Of a DNA stretch of 64,000 nucleotides, positions 49,256 to 58,407 are shown in pieces. Each line of letters opens with the position of its first letter. Positions within the stretch are counted from its first letter, which is position 1. The notes below the pieces were generated by a model. The model was not told where the DNA came from. It did no database searches and saw only the letters and a list, made by a program, of their open reading frames with translations. The stretch is from Coxiellaceae bacterium (lineage in GTDB: Bacteria; Pseudomonadota; Gammaproteobacteria; Coxiellales; Coxiellaceae). The stretch is taken from NCBI GenBank assembly GCA_030680235.1, contig JAUXWQ010000056.1, positions 48,039 to 112,038 of the forward strand. The letters are read 5' to 3'. A program made the position numbers and the translations under genes.

Positions 49256-49747
49256 TTACGTATTTGAGAGCTGTTGATATAACTGCTCGATTTTTTTCTT
49301 TTGGGCCAATTTTTGATGGCAGTGGAGGCTGGGGTCGATAACTATCCGATTTTTAAGGGCTTCTCGGCCAAGCAGGAAGCGATAGCGGAGCGGGTCACGA
49401 TTGGATAAAGTAATTTCAATCGTCCAAGATTCGTGTGCTATGACAAGCGTTGTCTCGATAACATAGCGATATTCAATATGTCCATTTGAGCTCATAACGC
49501 GCCTTCCATCAATTAAGGGTGCGCTGCAAGTAATGACCAAGGTGTCATCACGTTGCAGTGGATGAATATCAAAGGTCACAAATTCTTTATTGTTTTTTTT
49601 CTTTCGTTCGATATTAAATGCGTGGAGTGAAGATGTTTTTGCACCCGTATCAATTTTTGCTTTGATCATGGGCAGGCGCAAATCGGGTAATTGACACCAA
49701 ACGTCTCGTCCGAGTAACAATTTATTGCCAATTGTTTTTGTATGCAT
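49256..49747 (-). CDS. RimK-associated ATP-dependent zinc protease family protein
   Basis: A 163-residue retropepsin-like protein of the PF05618 group. KAKIDTGAKTSSLHA carries the aspartic-type D-T-G motif and is followed by a single beta-barrel domain; FLLGREAL near residue 127 is also conserved. Members are regularly encoded next to rimK and are thought to act with it, though their substrate is not settled. The start is 6 bp after the rimK stop on the same strand, so the two are cotranscribed. Confidence 0.88.
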   Translation of the reverse strand: MHTKTIGNKLLLGRDVWCQLPDLRLPMIKAKIDTGAKTSSLHAFNIERKKKNNKEFVTFDIHPLQRDDTLVITCSAPLIDGRRVMSSNGHIEYRYVIETTLVIAHESWTIEITLSNRDPLRYRFLLGREALKNRIVIDPSLHCHQKLAQKKKIEQLYQQLSNT

Positions 49748-49753
49748 AGCGTA

Positions 49754-50659
49754 TTAGCCTTGATAACGACTGCGTGGGCCGATTGGCTTCGCATTGTTTT
49801 CAATGTGTCGAATAATAGTGCTCGCAATATCTTTATCGGTTGCTTTTTCGATACCCTCTAATCCAGGTGATGAATTAATTTCTAAAATGAGTGGTCCGCG
49901 TTTTGTGCGAATTAAATCGACGCCGGCCATACCAAGCCCCATGATTTTTGTTGCTTTAATCGCAGCTTCACGTTCTGTTTTGGTGATTCGAACGATTTCA
50001 GCAGAACCACCGCGATGAATGTTTGCACGAAATTCACCGGGTGCCGCAACGCGTTGCATGGAGGCAATGACTTTATCGCCGACGACAAAACAACGAATAT
50101 CACAGCCTTTTGATTCCGCCATATATTCTTGCAAAATAATATTCGCATTTAACCCACGTAAGGTTTGCGTCACGCTTTTAGCAGATTTTAAGGTTTCTGC
50201 TAAGACAACGCCAACGCCTTGTGTGCCTTCGATTAATTTAATGATGATGGGAGGGCCGCCCACGAGCGAAATTAAATCATCAATATCGCTACCAGCATGG
50301 GCAAAACCAGTTGCAGGCATTTTAATACCCTTCATCACAAGTAATTGTTGTGAACGTAATTTATCGCGTGAGCGGGTAACGGCAAGTGACGAGTTAATGC
50401 TGTAAGTGCCCATCGTTTCAAACTGGCGTAAAATAGCTGTGCCGTAAAAAGTGCGATTGGCGCCGATGCGGGGAATGATAGCATCGAATTTTTCAAGCAC
50501 GTGGCCTTTGTACTGAATAGTAGGATTTTCAGCAGTAATGTTCATGTGACAACGCAGATAATCAATCACGTGTGCTTCATGCCCGCGCGCTTCTGCTGCT
50601 GCTACTAGCCGCTGTGTGGAGTATAAGTGTTTGTTTCTAGATAAGATTGCGATTTTCAA
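49754..50659 (-). CDS. rimK: RimK, ATP-grasp glutamate ligase
   Basis: RimK adds glutamates to the C-terminus of ribosomal protein S6 and can make poly-alpha-glutamate. The protein (about 301 residues) matches E. coli RimK nearly end to end: KIAILSR at the start, [41 protein letters not shown] and [15 protein letters not shown] chose TTG at 50659, where homology begins and AAGGA lies 8 bases upstream; the frame continues to an ATG at 50713 without homology. Confidence 0.95.
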   Translation of the reverse strand: MKIAILSRNKHLYSTQRLVAAAEARGHEAHVIDYLRCHMNITAENPTIQYKGHVLEKFDAIIPRIGANRTFYGTAILRQFETMGTYSINSSLAVTRSRDKLRSQQLLVMKGIKMPATGFAHAGSDIDDLISLVGGPPIIIKLIEGTQGVGVVLAETLKSAKSVTQTLRGLNANIILQEYMAESKGCDIRCFVVGDKVIASMQRVAAPGEFRANIHRGGSAEIVRITKTEREAAIKATKIMGLGMAGVDLIRTKRGPLILEINSSPGLEGIEKATDKDIASTIIRHIENNAKPIGPRSRYQG

Positions 50660-50769
50660 GCAGTATTTCCTTCTATTTGTTGACGATTTAAGCATAGCAC
50701 AAGGAATGCGCACTTTAATCGAGTATTCAGGCTTCCGCCAGAGCGTTTGAAGCTTTATACTGGTTTCCT

Positions 50770-51258
50770 ATGAAAAAAATAAAAACTGCTTGGCCATGGC
50801 TTTTATTGAGTGCTCTGATTATCTGTTTGGATCAGGTGAGCAAGCATCTTGTGCTTGCCCATGTTTCTGCGCTTGATGTTGTTCGTGTGCTCCCCTTTTT
50901 AAATATAATATTACGCTTGAATGCGGGTGCTGCTTTTAGTTTTTTAGGTAGTGAAAGTGGTTGGCAAATTTATTTATTATCTGTGATTTCTGTCGTGGTT
51001 TCTGTTGTGTTGGTTGCATGGTTATCACAGTTACCAAGACGTGAATGGTGGATTGCGGCACCGGTTAGTTTGGTCTTGGGTGGGGCTTTGGGTAATTTGA
51101 TTGATCGTATTCACTATGGTTACGTAATCGACTTTATGGATTTCCATTTATTTGATTGGCATTTCGCAACATTTAATATTGCGGATGCTGCTGTATCCGT
51201 CGGCGCAACGTGGTTAATTGTAAGAGTGGTTTATGAAAGTCTTATTGGCAAACCCTAG
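50770..51258 (+). CDS. lspA: Lipoprotein signal peptidase
   Basis: LspA (162 residues) cleaves the signal peptide of prolipoproteins in the inner membrane after lipidation. Four hydrophobic helices are present. The two catalytic aspartates are in [10 protein letters not shown] and [11 protein letters not shown]; the N-terminal CLDQVSKHL motif is typical. The last 26 bp overlap ispH, a common arrangement (lspA-ispH). Confidence 0.96.
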   Translation: MKKIKTAWPWLLLSALIICLDQVSKHLVLAHVSALDVVRVLPFLNIILRLNAGAAFSFLGSESGWQIYLLSVISVVVSVVLVAWLSQLPRREWWIAAPVSLVLGGALGNLIDRIHYGYVIDFMDFHLFDWHFATFNIADAAVSVGATWLIVRVVYESLIGKP

Positions 51259-52183
51259 GGGTTTTTGTGCAGGCGTTGATCGTGCGATTGAAATTGTTGA
51301 GCGTGCACTTGAACAATTGGGTGCGCCTATTTATGTGCGCCATGAAGTGGTGCATAATCGCCCAGTGGTTGAAAAATTAAAATCAAAAGGCGCTATTTTT
51401 CTCGATGATATTAGTGAAGTACCTGTTGGTGCGACATTGATTTTTAGTGCGCATGGGGTGTCGCAAGCGGTGCGTGAATTAGCCTTGGAAAGAAAATTTA
51501 ACTTGTTTGATGCAACTTGTCCTTTGGTAACAAAAGTGCATATGGAAGTTGCGCGTTATGCAAAAAATAATATTGAATGTGTGTTGATTGGGCATGCGGG
51601 CCATCCTGAAGTGGAAGGTACGATGGGGCAATACCATAATCAAGAGGCGGGCATTTATTTATTAGAAACCGTTGAGGATGTTAAAAAACTGGTCTTAAAA
51701 AATCAAAATCAAGCAGCATATGTGACGCAAACAACGTTGTCCGTCAGTGATGCTGCAGAAATTATTGCAGCGCTTAAAGATAAATTTCCGAGCATTCAAG
51801 GCCCCAAAAAAGACGACATTTGTTATGCGACAACCAATCGTCAAGAAGCGGTTTCACAGTTAGCAACGCAATGTGATGTGATGTTAGTGGTAGGTTCGGT
51901 TGAAAGTTCTAATTCAAATCGCTTAAAAGAATTGGCGGAGCGCTTGGATTGTCGTGCGTATTTACTCGATGATGTCGCGATGATGCGGCCTGAGTGGTTT
52001 GAAAATGTGACAGTGGTTGGCTTAACTGCAGGTGCGTCTGCACCGGAAGAATTGGTTCAAGCGGTGATTATTCAGCTTAAAAAGTGGGGCGCAGAAGGGG
52101 TTGAAGAAACGGATGGCGTTGTTGAAAACATTGTCTTCGCGTTGCCAAAAACGCTGCGTGATGCGCGGCTTTTGCAGTCATAA
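51233..52183 (+). CDS. ispH: 4-hydroxy-3-methylbut-2-enyl diphosphate reductase
   Basis: IspH (LytB, 316 residues) makes IPP and DMAPP from HMBPP with a 4Fe-4S cluster. The three cluster cysteines are visible in [10 protein letters not shown] (Cys12), DATCPLV and [22 protein letters not shown] and [11 protein letters not shown] are also conserved. It overlaps lspA by 26 bp. Confidence 0.97.
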   Translation: MKVLLANPRGFCAGVDRAIEIVERALEQLGAPIYVRHEVVHNRPVVEKLKSKGAIFLDDISEVPVGATLIFSAHGVSQAVRELALERKFNLFDATCPLVTKVHMEVARYAKNNIECVLIGHAGHPEVEGTMGQYHNQEAGIYLLETVEDVKKLVLKNQNQAAYVTQTTLSVSDAAEIIAALKDKFPSIQGPKKDDICYATTNRQEAVSQLATQCDVMLVVGSVESSNSNRLKELAERLDCRAYLLDDVAMMRPEWFENVTVVGLTAGASAPEELVQAVIIQLKKWGAEGVEETDGVVENIVFALPKTLRDARLLQS

Positions 52184-52210
52184 CTTGAGGGTCGATGCTC
52201 GCATCAAACA

Positions 52211-52750
52211 TCACCCCAAATCCATATGCAATTGTTTGCTTATTTGTGACAGTGTAAAAACCCCGTGAATGCTGTGTGACGCGTTATCGGCAGAGGGATT
52301 CACAACCAATGCATAGTGTTTATGGTGTTGAGATAAGGTTTTCACAATATGTCCAACGCATGCATTTTTTAGTAGTGAGAAATCGAGTGCGATGATTTGC
52401 GAATGCGGCGCCATAATCATTTTTACGAATAGTTGATCACGGTGAACACGGCGTTCTTGAATTAGTTTAATGGGTTTTTCACCCCAGAGATCTTCTGCGC
52501 TGATAATGCCTTGAAAATACCCTTCTTTGTTAATAACCAGCAATAAATGTGCACCGCTCGCTTCCATTTCATGAATGGCGTGGTCTAGCGTATCTTCTGG
52601 TGTAATGGTATGGGGTGGTGTTTTTGTAAAATCAATTAAAATGGATAAAGCGGGATCATCTAAATGTACCAATTCGGGTAATTGTAGGGTTTGTAATTGG
52701 GTATGATTGGGTTGAAGACTGATTGTGGGAAGCGCTTCATATTTTGCCAT
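52211..52750 (-). CDS. CBS-domain protein
   Basis: This 179-residue cytoplasmic protein consists of an N-terminal tail and two CBS motifs (residues about 50-110: ITPEDTLDHAIHEMEASGAHLLLVINKEG...GIISAEDL; and 115-178: KHYALVVN...GVFTLSQI). CBS pairs bind adenosine nucleotides and gate partners, but no partner is fused or adjacent here. AGAGGAGAG precedes the ATG. It converges with ispH. Confidence 0.85.
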   Translation of the reverse strand: MAKYEALPTISLQPNHTQLQTLQLPELVHLDDPALSILIDFTKTPPHTITPEDTLDHAIHEMEASGAHLLLVINKEGYFQGIISAEDLWGEKPIKLIQERRVHRDQLFVKMIMAPHSQIIALDFSLLKNACVGHIVKTLSQHHKHYALVVNPSADNASHSIHGVFTLSQISKQLHMDLG

Positions 52751-52869
52751 AAGATCTCTCCTCTTATGCTTTGATTATGGCACAAAGATGGGTTAAAAGC
52801 CTTTATCCGAGTCTGCTGTTTTATGCTACCATGCAAAAATACGTTGTCGTGTTGTGTAGTGAGGATTTT

Positions 52870-53046
52870 ATGAGCGAAAAGCCATGTACTAAAAAGAAGG
52901 TAACCATTACTCAAAAAGAATTGCCCTTGTGTTGTCCGCGTGAAGATGAGCGTGTGTGGGATGGTCATCCGCGTGTTTATTTGGATATCGATGCAAAGGG
53001 TCACGTTACTTGTCCCTATTGTGAAACAGACTATAAATTAGGGTGA
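52870..53046 (+). CDS. Zinc-finger domain protein (NDUFS6/zf-CHCC type)
   Basis: A 58-residue protein with the pattern C-C-P-x6-W-x-GHPRVYLDID-x-KGH-x3-CPYC-x3-Y. This is the bacterial zf-CHCC family related to mitochondrial complex I subunit NDUFS6. The ATG at 52870 follows GTGAGGAT; earlier in-frame starts would add 33 residues without homology. waaF starts 7 bp after its stop, so the two are probably cotranscribed. Confidence 0.88.
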   Translation: MSEKPCTKKKVTITQKELPLCCPREDERVWDGHPRVYLDIDAKGHVTCPYCETDYKLG

Positions 53047-53053
53047 GTTACTT

Positions 53054-54049
53054 GTGCGTAAAATTTTAGTGGTTGGTCCTGCTTGGGTCGGCGATATGAT
53101 GATGGCGCAAGTATTGTTTCAATTGTTGCGACACCAAAATCCGACAGCAGAAATTCATGTATTGGCGCCTGTTTGGAGTGAGGCTTTATTATCGCGGATG
53201 CCTGAGGTCACAAAAAGCATTGTGTTACCTTTTGGGCATGGTCAATTTCAATTGAGAAAACGTTATCTTTTTGCAAAACAATTGCGTGCCGAAAAATATG
53301 ATCGTGCATTCGTATTGCCGAATTCTTTTAAGTCTGCACTTATTCCTTTTTTTGCAAAAATACCGAAAAGGACCGGGTTCTTAGGCGAGAGTCGTTATGG
53401 TTTATTAAATGACATTTATGCTTTAGATAAAGAAAAATTACCCAAAATGATAGACCGTTTTGCAGCACTGGCTTATCCTAAAAAAGCGATACTTGCTGCT
53501 AATTTACCAACGCCGTATTTATTACTGAATCAAAACACGGTTGATCTTTCGTTGAAAAAACAGGGTCTAAGAAAAGATCAAAAAATTTTAGCATTATGTC
53601 CTGGGGCAGAGTATGGTCCTTCAAAATGTTGGCCGCCAGACTATTATGCAGCAGTGGCTAGCCAAAAATTAAAAGAGGGTTGGGCTGTTTGGATTTTTGG
53701 ATCCAAAAACGATTGTGCAACGGCAGAGCTTATTCAAGCGGCTACAGAACAAAAATGTATTAATTTAACGGGAAAAACGAATTTATCGGAAGCGGTAGAT
53801 TTATTATCATTGGCCACTGCGGTGGTGACGAATGATTCTGGATTGATGCATATTGCTTGTGCGTTAAATCGAAAAGTGATTGCGCTTTATGGTTCAACCT
53901 CACCAGATTTTACGCCGCCGTTATCAGAAAATGCATTGGTATTAAAATTAAATTTAGAATGTCAGCCATGCTTTGAGCGCGTTTGTCCATTGAAGCACCA
54001 TCATTGTATGCGTGAATTAATGCCGGCGCAGGTGTTGTTGGAATTGTAA
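53054..54049 (+). CDS. waaF: ADP-heptose:LPS heptosyltransferase II
   Basis: WaaF (331 residues, GT9) adds the second heptose to the LPS inner core. KILVVGPAWVGDMMMAQ opens the acceptor domain; CPGAEYGPSKCWPPDYYA, TNDSGLMHIACAL and ALYGSTSPDFTPPLS are donor-binding landmarks. HldE and HldD, which make its ADP-heptose donor, are encoded 2 kb downstream. The start is GTG at 53054, 7 bp after the zinc-finger gene. Confidence 0.93.
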   Translation: MRKILVVGPAWVGDMMMAQVLFQLLRHQNPTAEIHVLAPVWSEALLSRMPEVTKSIVLPFGHGQFQLRKRYLFAKQLRAEKYDRAFVLPNSFKSALIPFFAKIPKRTGFLGESRYGLLNDIYALDKEKLPKMIDRFAALAYPKKAILAANLPTPYLLLNQNTVDLSLKKQGLRKDQKILALCPGAEYGPSKCWPPDYYAAVASQKLKEGWAVWIFGSKNDCATAELIQAATEQKCINLTGKTNLSEAVDLLSLATAVVTNDSGLMHIACALNRKVIALYGSTSPDFTPPLSENALVLKLNLECQPCFERVCPLKHHHCMRELMPAQVLLEL

Positions 54050-54080
54050 TGCTCTGTTTGTTTGCGAGAGAGAGTGTATG

Positions 54081-54167
54081 TGCGAGCATGAGCGTAGCGA
54101 GTGTCTTTGCAGGATATCTCGATGCGTGTTAAACCCTGCAAAGACACTCGCTACGCTCATGCTCGCA
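54081..54167. repeat. Perfect 33-bp REP inverted repeat after waaF
   Basis: TGCGAGCATGAGCGTAGCGA plus GTGTCTTTGCAGG has an exact complement 21 bases later. The spacer (ATATCTCGATGCGTGTTAAAC) is the family core in the opposite orientation to the copy at 30622-30653. It serves as a bidirectional 3' end for converging waaF and the glycosyltransferase gene. Confidence 0.92.
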
Positions 54168-54173
54168 CTCGCA

Positions 54174-55013
54174 CTACTGATCAAAACCCTTCACGGCACG
54201 AATCACGTTTTTATCTTTTTCAAGGGCAGTGAGTCGTTGATAATTATCAGCGGTATGATCTTTGGACGCAGATTTGTGCCACAAATGAAATACCGTTGCC
54301 AAAAACTTCCCATTTTTTATCTGAACCCCGTTGTGTAGCAGTCGAATAAATAAATCGCTATCTTCGTGCCCCCATCCTTGAAACGTTTCATCATAGCCAT
54401 TCACAGCAATAAAATCATTTTTGAAAACAGAAAAATTACAGCCTTTTGGAAATTTCCAGTTTGTCGTTCTCCAGTAAGGAAAGCGTATTTTCTTTAACAG
54501 GGTCATTAAAAATGTATTGCGAATAGCGGGTATCATTTTATTCGTATTATTTTTTAAAAATAACAGTAGCCATTGTAAGTTAGATCGTTGAAATAAAGAG
54601 TGATGCGGATCTTTTAAAAAAATTCGTGTGAAATTTTTCGAGAGTAATACGCGATTTCCTGCAACAAAATACCCTTTTTCAGCAAGTGCACTATGTTGCT
54701 TTAAAAAATCAGGACAAGGTATGCAATCGCCATCAAGAAAAATTAAGTAATCACCCGTTGCTTCTGCTACAGTTTTATTCAAAATAAGCGTTTTTCGAAA
54801 TCCTTGGTCTTCATGCCAAAGATGTTTGAGTGTGGGCAATGCTTTTTTATGGGTATTAATAACAGTGCGTGTTTCATCAGATGATCCATCATCCGCAATA
54901 AGAATCTCGCAAGGATTTTGAAGTAAGGTTGTTTCTTTTTGTAATTGTGTTAATACACAATCAAGCGCGGCTGGGTAATTATAGGTGCTAATAATAATGC
55001 TAACTTTTAACAT
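54174..55013 (-). CDS. Family 2 glycosyltransferase
   Basis: This 279-residue GT-A enzyme has VSIIISTYNYPAALD at the N-terminus, ILIADDGSSDET, DYLIFLDGDCIP (metal-binding DGD) and the galactosyltransferase-like C-terminal block GYDETFQGWGHEDSDLFIRLLHNG. It probably adds a sugar to the LPS core or a surface glycan. The donor is not predictable. Its first 14 bp overlap the upstream glycosyltransferase gene, so the two are translationally coupled. Confidence 0.88.
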   Translation of the reverse strand: MLKVSIIISTYNYPAALDCVLTQLQKETTLLQNPCEILIADDGSSDETRTVINTHKKALPTLKHLWHEDQGFRKTLILNKTVAEATGDYLIFLDGDCIPCPDFLKQHSALAEKGYFVAGNRVLLSKNFTRIFLKDPHHSLFQRSNLQWLLLFLKNNTNKMIPAIRNTFLMTLLKKIRFPYWRTTNWKFPKGCNFSVFKNDFIAVNGYDETFQGWGHEDSDLFIRLLHNGVQIKNGKFLATVFHLWHKSASKDHTADNYQRLTALEKDKNVIRAVKGFDQ

Positions 55014-55752
55014 GATTTTCTAATTCCGCCAGTTTTGCGTATTTACAAAAGGTACCAATAAAATTCCCGAAGGCAATACAAAATCCTGCGCGGCCATCTA
55101 AAAAGCCTAGTCGAAATAAGTAGCCTCGAAGAAAAATCCAAGTGCCACTCTGCAGGCCGCGAAAAAATCCACCCTTTTTTTTTCCGAATAATTGTTTTGC
55201 AGTGAGTGTTGAGTATCGATTCGCTTTTTCTATAATTTGAGATAAATTTTCAAAGCTGTCGTGAAGTAGCGGTGATGTTAAGTGACCTATAGGCGCTGTC
55301 GTTTGAAGGGATTCGTGAATGGTATTGTTATTAAATAGCGCCCTATCGCGTTTAAATAGACGCGTAACGCTATCTTTGCCTTGATCGCCAAAACGCATCC
55401 AGTGCCCACAACAACGATTTTGTCTGGGTAGTGAAAATACTTCATAGGTTGCAGTGGTAATAATGCTTAAAATTTCATTTTTTAAGGCTTCCGTTACCCA
55501 TTCATCGCTATCAATTGAAAAAATCCAATCGCCGGTTGCTTTTTCTAACGCCCGATTTTTTTGAATGCCAAATCCTGGCCAATCTGTTTGAAATACCTGT
55601 GCGGTATAGTTGCGGCATAGGTCAACGGTGTTGTCTGTGCTGCCGGAATCTAGCACAATAATTTCATTCGCGAACGAAACGGACATTAAGCACTTTTCAA
55701 TCGTTTTAGAAGCGTTTTTCGTGATGATAATAATGGACAGGGATGGTTTCAT
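55000..55752 (-). CDS. Family 2 glycosyltransferase, WaaE/KdtX-like
   Basis: A 250-residue enzyme with SLSIIIITKNASKTIEKCL, EIIVLDSGSTDNTV, NRALEKATGDWIFSIDSDEWVT and RQNRCCGHWMRFG, the pattern of the LPS-core beta-1,4-glucosyltransferase group (WaaE/KdtX). No clear membrane span beyond a hydrophobic stretch near the C-terminus (GTWIFLRGYLFRLGFLDG). It is divergent from hldE across 55 bp and overlaps the downstream glycosyltransferase gene. Confidence 0.87.
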   Translation of the reverse strand: MKPSLSIIIITKNASKTIEKCLMSVSFANEIIVLDSGSTDNTVDLCRNYTAQVFQTDWPGFGIQKNRALEKATGDWIFSIDSDEWVTEALKNEILSIITTATYEVFSLPRQNRCCGHWMRFGDQGKDSVTRLFKRDRALFNNNTIHESLQTTAPIGHLTSPLLHDSFENLSQIIEKANRYSTLTAKQLFGKKKGGFFRGLQSGTWIFLRGYLFRLGFLDGRAGFCIAFGNFIGTFCKYAKLAELENHVKS

Positions 55753-55806
55753 TTTCCGCTCTTAAAATGCATAATATGGCGACTTTTACAGGGTTGAGAT
55801 TAAAAC

Positions 55807-57240
55807 ATGACAAACATTGTACTACCAGAGTTTAGTAAAAAACACGTGATTGTGTATGGTGATGTGATGTTAGACCGTTACTATCATGGGGATGCCTCCC
55901 GTATCTCGCCAGAAGCGCCGGTTGCTGTCGTGAATGTGAATGAGGTTGAAGTCCGGCCAGGCGGCGCTGCAAACGTTGCGCAAAATATTGCAACGCTCGG
56001 TGCGTCTGTTTCTTTATTTGGCTTGGTAGGTGAGGATCGTGCATCGCGTGAATTAGAGGATTGTTTGCGTGGATTGCCAGTGGATTGTCAATTTTTATCA
56101 CTACCTGATTTCCCAACGATTACGAAACTGCGTGTTATTGGTCGACAGCAACAATTAATTCGTATGGATTTTGAAAAGGCCTGTGCTGAAACTGTAGATG
56201 ATGATGCTTTATTTCTGCAATATCTTGACTCATTAAAAACAGCAGATGTGGTTGTGTTGTCAGATTATTCCAAAGGTGCTCTAAATAATGTTGAAAAATT
56301 AATTGCTGCAGCAAAAAAACATCATCTTCCCATTTTGGTTGATCCAAAACATAAACACTATGAGCGCTACTCAGGTGCCACACTCTTAACGCCCAATTTA
56401 AAAGAATTTGAATCCGTTGTTGGGCCTTGTGCCGATTTGGCAGAGATTATTCAAAAAGGTTTGGAATTGCTGCATAAAGTGTCTATTGAAAGCTTGCTTG
56501 TTACCTTGGGTAAAGACGGCATGGTATTGATCAAACTTGGACAAGAAGCTGTGCATTTTCCCACAAAAGCGCGTGATGTATTTGATGTAACGGGTGCGGG
56601 TGATACCGTGATTGCCGTACTCGCAGCAGGATTGGCCGCGGGTATGCAAACTATTCATGCAGTAGAATTGGCAAATTTAGCGGCTGGTGTTGTTGTGGGT
56701 CGTTTGGGTACGCAGGCAGTCAGTTTGGATGATTTGCATCATGCCTTATTACGCTCTGGTGATTTGAGTGCCGGTGTTTTGTCCTTAGCGCAATTATTGT
56801 TGCTTGTGAAAGACGCGAAAAAAAATGGCGAAAAAGTGGTGATGACCAATGGTTGTTTTGATATTTTGCATGTAGGTCATGTGGATTATTTGTCAAAAGC
56901 CAAGGCCTTGGGGCATCGTTTGATTGTGGCTGTCAATGACGATAATTCTGTGCGTCGATTAAAAGGAGAGACGCGCCCCATTAATCCGTTGGAAGCGCGC
57001 ATGATGATGTTGGCGGGCTTAAAAAGTGTAGATTGGGTGGTTGCATTTTCAGAAGATACGCCTGCGAATTTAATTGAAATGGTGAATCCGGATGTTTTGG
57101 TAAAGGCGAATGATTATTTAATTCATCAGATTGCAGGGAGTGATTTTGTATTGGCCAATGGAGGTGATGTTAAAACCATTCCCTTAGTCGAAGGGTTTTC
57201 AACAACCCAATTAATTGAAAAGATGAGAGAAATCGTATGA
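55807..57240 (+). CDS. hldE: Bifunctional heptose 7-phosphate kinase / heptose 1-phosphate adenyltransferase
   Basis: HldE (477 residues, the same length as in E. coli) performs two steps of ADP-heptose synthesis. The ribokinase-like domain (1-318) has VMLDRYYHGDASRISPEAP, RPGGAANVAQNIA and DVTGAGDTVIAVLAAGLA. The cytidylyltransferase-like domain (340-477) has TNGCFDILHVGHVDYL and LKGETRPINP. It overlaps hldD by an ATGA. Confidence 0.97.
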   Translation: MTNIVLPEFSKKHVIVYGDVMLDRYYHGDASRISPEAPVAVVNVNEVEVRPGGAANVAQNIATLGASVSLFGLVGEDRASRELEDCLRGLPVDCQFLSLPDFPTITKLRVIGRQQQLIRMDFEKACAETVDDDALFLQYLDSLKTADVVVLSDYSKGALNNVEKLIAAAKKHHLPILVDPKHKHYERYSGATLLTPNLKEFESVVGPCADLAEIIQKGLELLHKVSIESLLVTLGKDGMVLIKLGQEAVHFPTKARDVFDVTGAGDTVIAVLAAGLAAGMQTIHAVELANLAAGVVVGRLGTQAVSLDDLHHALLRSGDLSAGVLSLAQLLLLVKDAKKNGEKVVMTNGCFDILHVGHVDYLSKAKALGHRLIVAVNDDNSVRRLKGETRPINPLEARMMMLAGLKSVDWVVAFSEDTPANLIEMVNPDVLVKANDYLIHQIAGSDFVLANGGDVKTIPLVEGFSTTQLIEKMREIV

Positions 57241-58202
57241 TCGTCGTAACTGGAGCGGCTGGATTTATCGGTAGTAATATCATTCGTGGATTAAATCAAA
57301 TAGGTATCACGGATATTTTAGCGGTAGATGATTTAACAGATGGAAAAAAATATCGCAATTTAGCGGTTGTGCATTATCAAGATTATATGGATTTCCGCTT
57401 GTTTTTATCAAAAATTGAAAACAATGAAAGCTTCAATTCAAAAATTACTGCAATTTTTCATGAGGGTGCTTGTTCCGACACGATGGAGTGGAATGGCGAG
57501 CACATGATGAAAAATAATTATGACTACACTAAAACGGTTTTTCATTATTGTTTAGAAAATAGTATTCAATTTTTATATGCTTCTAGTGCTGCGGTTTATG
57601 GATCAAAAAATAACTTTGATGATCAAGATTGGGATCAGCTTCCTTTAAATGTTTATGGCTATTCAAAATGGAAGTTTGATGAATATGTGAGACCGTATTT
57701 AAAAACTGCAAAATCACAAATCGTCGGTTTTCGTTATTTTAATGTCTATGGCCCGCATGAAAATCATAAGGGAAAAATGGCGAGTGTTGCTTTTCATTTG
57801 ATGAATCAATTGGAAAAGGATGGCACGGTCAAATTATTTTCAAGTTATGGTGGTTATGGCGATGGCGCACATGAACGTGATTTTATTTTTATTGACGATG
57901 TTGTAAAAATGAATCTATGGTTTTTAAAGCATTCTGATAAAAGCGGTATTTTTAATTGTGGCACTGGATTAGCGCGTTGTTTTAATGCGATTGCAAAAAC
58001 ATTAATTGAGTTAAAAGGAAGTGGGGAATTGGCATATATTCCTTTTCCAGAGTCATTGAAAGGCGCCTATCAATGTTTCACGCAAGCGAATTTAACGGCA
58101 TTGCGAGACTGTGGTTTTACAGAGCCATTCACATCGCTTGAAGAGGGGCTTCAGAAGTATTTTCATTGGTATCATGACGCGGGAAAGTTTCATCGCGGGT
58201 GA
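57237..58202 (+). CDS. hldD: ADP-L-glycero-D-manno-heptose-6-epimerase
   Basis: HldD (321 residues) converts ADP-D,D-heptose to the L,D form for the LPS core. An extended SDR fold: VTGAAGFIGSNI for NADP, YASSAAVYG, the catalytic YGYSKWKFDEY and RYFNVYGPHE. It is coupled to hldE. REP elements follow, separating it from the converging icmX-like gene. Confidence 0.96.
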   Translation: MIVVTGAAGFIGSNIIRGLNQIGITDILAVDDLTDGKKYRNLAVVHYQDYMDFRLFLSKIENNESFNSKITAIFHEGACSDTMEWNGEHMMKNNYDYTKTVFHYCLENSIQFLYASSAAVYGSKNNFDDQDWDQLPLNVYGYSKWKFDEYVRPYLKTAKSQIVGFRYFNVYGPHENHKGKMASVAFHLMNQLEKDGTVKLFSSYGGYGDGAHERDFIFIDDVVKMNLWFLKHSDKSGIFNCGTGLARCFNAIAKTLIELKGSGELAYIPFPESLKGAYQCFTQANLTALRDCGFTEPFTSLEEGLQKYFHWYHDAGKFHRG

Positions 58203-58206
58203 TGCG

Positions 58207-58385
58207 CTGATATTTTGGTGCGAGCCGCGAGAGTAACGAGCGGAATTCCGCATTGGAGTGAGTTCTTATTTTCTGCAAAACACTCGCTAACGCTCATGTT
58301 CGCATCATGTTCGCATCATGTTCGCACCTGGCCACTGTAGTACAAACAGAGATTTTTGGTGCGAGCCGCGAGTGTAGCGAGCGGA
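58207..58385. repeat. REP cluster between hldD and icmX
   Basis: Two GCGAGCCGCGAGWGTARCGA units in the same direction bracket a facing arm and a short 11-bp tandem array (ATGTTCGCATC, three copies). The 205-bp gap holds nothing else. Confidence 0.85.
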
Positions 58386-58407
58386 ATCTTGCAGCGCTCA
58401 TCAAGCC

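Noticed and set aside
54078..54338. Plus-strand ORF of 86 codons after waaF
   Set aside because: It starts in a REP arm and runs antisense to the glycosyltransferase; no independent support.
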